Source: Paraburkholderia caffeinitolerans
GTDB lineage: Bacteria > Pseudomonadota > Gammaproteobacteria > Burkholderiales > Burkholderiaceae
Assembly (NCBI RefSeq): GCF_902859945.1
Contig: NZ_CADIKL010000021.1
Coordinates: 55,169-119,168, forward strand
Reading direction: 5' to 3'
DNA length: 64,000 bases
Shown here piece after piece: positions 62,863-64,000 of this stretch. The position numbers and the translations under genes were made by a program. The first letter of the stretch is position 1. Every line of letters begins with the position of its first letter. Under the pieces are notes generated by a model, which was not told the origin of the DNA, did no database searches, and saw nothing but the letters and a program-made list of their open reading frames with translations.

Positions 62863-63588
62863 CTACTTTACCTGGGCAATCAACTGGACTTCCCAACTAT
62901 TCGGACCCGCAGTGATCGGGATCTGCGTTGACGGCAAGGCGTGGGGAGTTTTCCCGAGACGGGTAATCAGATTCGGACTGTAAGTGAATCTTTTCGCACC
63001 ATCCTTGCCCTCGACTTCCTTGAGCCGGTTTAACTCCATTTTGTCGGCGACTCGAGGCCAGAGGCGCAGGGGTTTCTGGCCTGCAAGACAATGTGCGGCA
63101 TAACCGCGGTTATTGGCAGTGATCCAGCGTTTGTCTTCGTCACTCCAAAAGATTTGAATGGGGACTTCATCGGGACCAATCCCGTCGTCCACGTCCGGAC
63201 CCATCATTGCGGCCACAACTTCAATCGGTCGTCCTACTAACTTTGCCTCGGGGAATCCAGTGATCGCCTGCTGGTTGACGGTTAGCGAACCCTGGAAATC
63301 CTTGGTGATACGCAATTGCCCGAAATAGATTGTCGGAATCTCAGCACCGAGCGGCTTTGGAATCCATGCAATTGGCTCGTTGGATTGTTTGTCCGCACCC
63401 AGTTTCAGCGCCCTCAGACGGGCGATGATGGAAGCATCCCAAACGATAATGTACCGTTCCGGAAGCTCGTTGGCCTTGATTTTCGGAAGGTAGACGTTGA
63501 GTACATCGTCATACAGGGCATCCACTTTCTCGTTGGGTTTGAATTTTTTTAGAACCTCGAGAAACTTGGAGATCTGGTCGACATTCAT
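62863..63588 (-). CDS. Protein of unknown function, AT-richer than neighbours
   Basis: 241 residues (MNVDQISKFLEVLKKF...). No signal or membrane segment. Composition is clearly less GC-rich than the rest of the window, suggesting transfer. Around residues 150-180 it reads WSDEDKRWITANNRGY followed by PLRLWPR, which loosely recalls the NxR patterns near the ends of some polymorphic toxins; this is weak and no effector or immunity partner is evident. The function is unknown. Confidence 0.7.
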   Translation of the reverse strand: MNVDQISKFLEVLKKFKPNEKVDALYDDVLNVYLPKIKANELPERYIIVWDASIIARLRALKLGADKQSNEPIAWIPKPLGAEIPTIYFGQLRITKDFQGSLTVNQQAITGFPEAKLVGRPIEVVAAMMGPDVDDGIGPDEVPIQIFWSDEDKRWITANNRGYAAHCLAGQKPLRLWPRVADKMELNRLKEVEGKDGAKRFTYSPNLITRLGKTPHALPSTQIPITAGPNSWEVQLIAQVK

Positions 63589-63599
63589 ATCGATTCCCG

Positions 63600-64000
63600 T
63601 GTTTGCGCAATATTGTTATGCAAGCAGCATGCGCGCGTAACGCGCACGCGCCAGTCTTGTAGATACCTGTCCAACACGATTCAACTGGCCACGCCATACG
63701 TGAAAATACAACGCCTGCAGATCATGACACGGACAGAATGCTGCTGGTCGGTCACGGCTCAAAATGGATCGCCCGCGAGGAGTCAGTAGTTCGGCTGCGC
63801 GTATGGGTGAAATCCGCGCCAGCTTGCCAGTAGTCAAAAACACGACATCTGCAAATAGCCAGAACACGACATTTCAAAAAAGCCGTAACACCAAATGTCC
63901 CGGCCAGATTGAGATGTCCGACTTCCGGCTCAATAGAAATGTCCGGTTTTAGAGAGGTTTGCTTCTGTCTTTCTTGGGTTCGTCCTCCACTTCGTGTTGA
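63600..64000 (-). mobile_element. Probable edge of an IS21-like insertion sequence
   Basis: Low-GC, gene-poor end of the window. On the minus strand the last 16 codons of a frame entering from the right are visible, stop TAA at 63949-63951, ending in a charged ...EVEDEPKKDRSKPL tail. Next to it are repeated ATGTCC units (63895, 63914, 63939) and two CACGACAT units in inverse orientation (63841, 63867), resembling the multiple terminal repeats of IS21 elements. The element type is an inference, and the transposase itself is outside the window. Confidence 0.4.
63841..63946. repeat. Array of ATGTCC / GACAT repeats
   Basis: Three ATGTCC copies and two GACAT copies in about 105 bp, in the non-coding segment beside the putative IS gene end. 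Confidence 0.5.

Noticed and set aside
63616..63952. Short frames on both strands in the right-end AT-rich region
   Set aside because: They lack ribosome sites and family features and overlap the repeat array.
1..64000. tRNA, rRNA and CRISPR arrays
   Set aside because: No cloverleaf, rRNA core sequence or regularly spaced direct repeat was recognised anywhere in the window.

Overview
The window is a high-GC chromosomal segment from a Burkholderiales bacterium, most likely Paraburkholderia, Caballeronia or Burkholderia. The support is the family content, the GC-rich coding, and two gene orders typical of that group: purL / parvulin / bolA / yciB / msrB, and ygfZ / mltG / tmk / holB / tatD. 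The species is an inference from composition and synteny; no rRNA or tRNA gene was seen.

Layout. 1-9.6 kb: 3' part of purL, a periplasmic parvulin, bolA-yciB, msrB, selO and an acyl-CoA synthetase. 9.9-17.9 kb: a fatty-acid oxidation block (FadB-type fusion, nicotinamidase, thiolase) followed by small catabolic enzymes (Dabb protein, PaaI-type thioesterase, CurA-like reductase, SDR, esterase). 17.9-25.5 kb: housekeeping genes (TANGO2-like, ygfZ, mltG, tmk, holB, GNAT, tatD), an ankyrin protein and an orphan Rap1a/Tai-like secreted protein. 25.8-33.5 kb: otsA, an orphan AAA ATPase, a GT4 glycosyltransferase and several small envelope or unknown proteins. 33.5-36.6 kb: 2-aminoethylphosphonate degradation (LysR regulator divergent from phnW-phnX). 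36.7-39.4 kb: periplasmic asparaginase, ynfA, thioesterase and a small unknown.

39.5-59.3 kb is the most interesting part. It is a roughly 20 kb catabolic supercluster: feruloyl-CoA-synthase-type ligase, acyl-CoA dehydrogenase, SCP-x-like thiolase, a split MaoC dehydratase pair, SDR, a 938-residue MalT-type LuxR activator, a DUF2889 protein, a porin, a BON protein, a second acyl-CoA ligase, an acyl-CoA dehydrogenase lacking its middle domain, a CitE-like remnant, a GntR/UTRA regulator, an aldehyde dehydrogenase, a TauD/TfdA dioxygenase and an MFS importer. Four separate intergenic regions in this block carry the same 17-bp palindrome (best copy CTACCCGTGCCGGGTAG; five copies in all). The copies sit about 80 or about 105-115 bp before the first reading frame of each transcription unit. 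I infer one regulon that joins outer-membrane entry, import, oxidation, CoA activation and beta-oxidation of one unidentified, possibly branched or aryl-substituted, carboxylic compound. The LuxR protein is the best candidate regulator.

59.5-62.8 kb: a DUF347 membrane protein, a lipoprotein and an OmpR/EnvZ-type two-component pair. 62.9-64 kb: an AT-richer unknown gene and what looks like the edge of an IS21-like insertion sequence, so the right end probably enters an accessory region.
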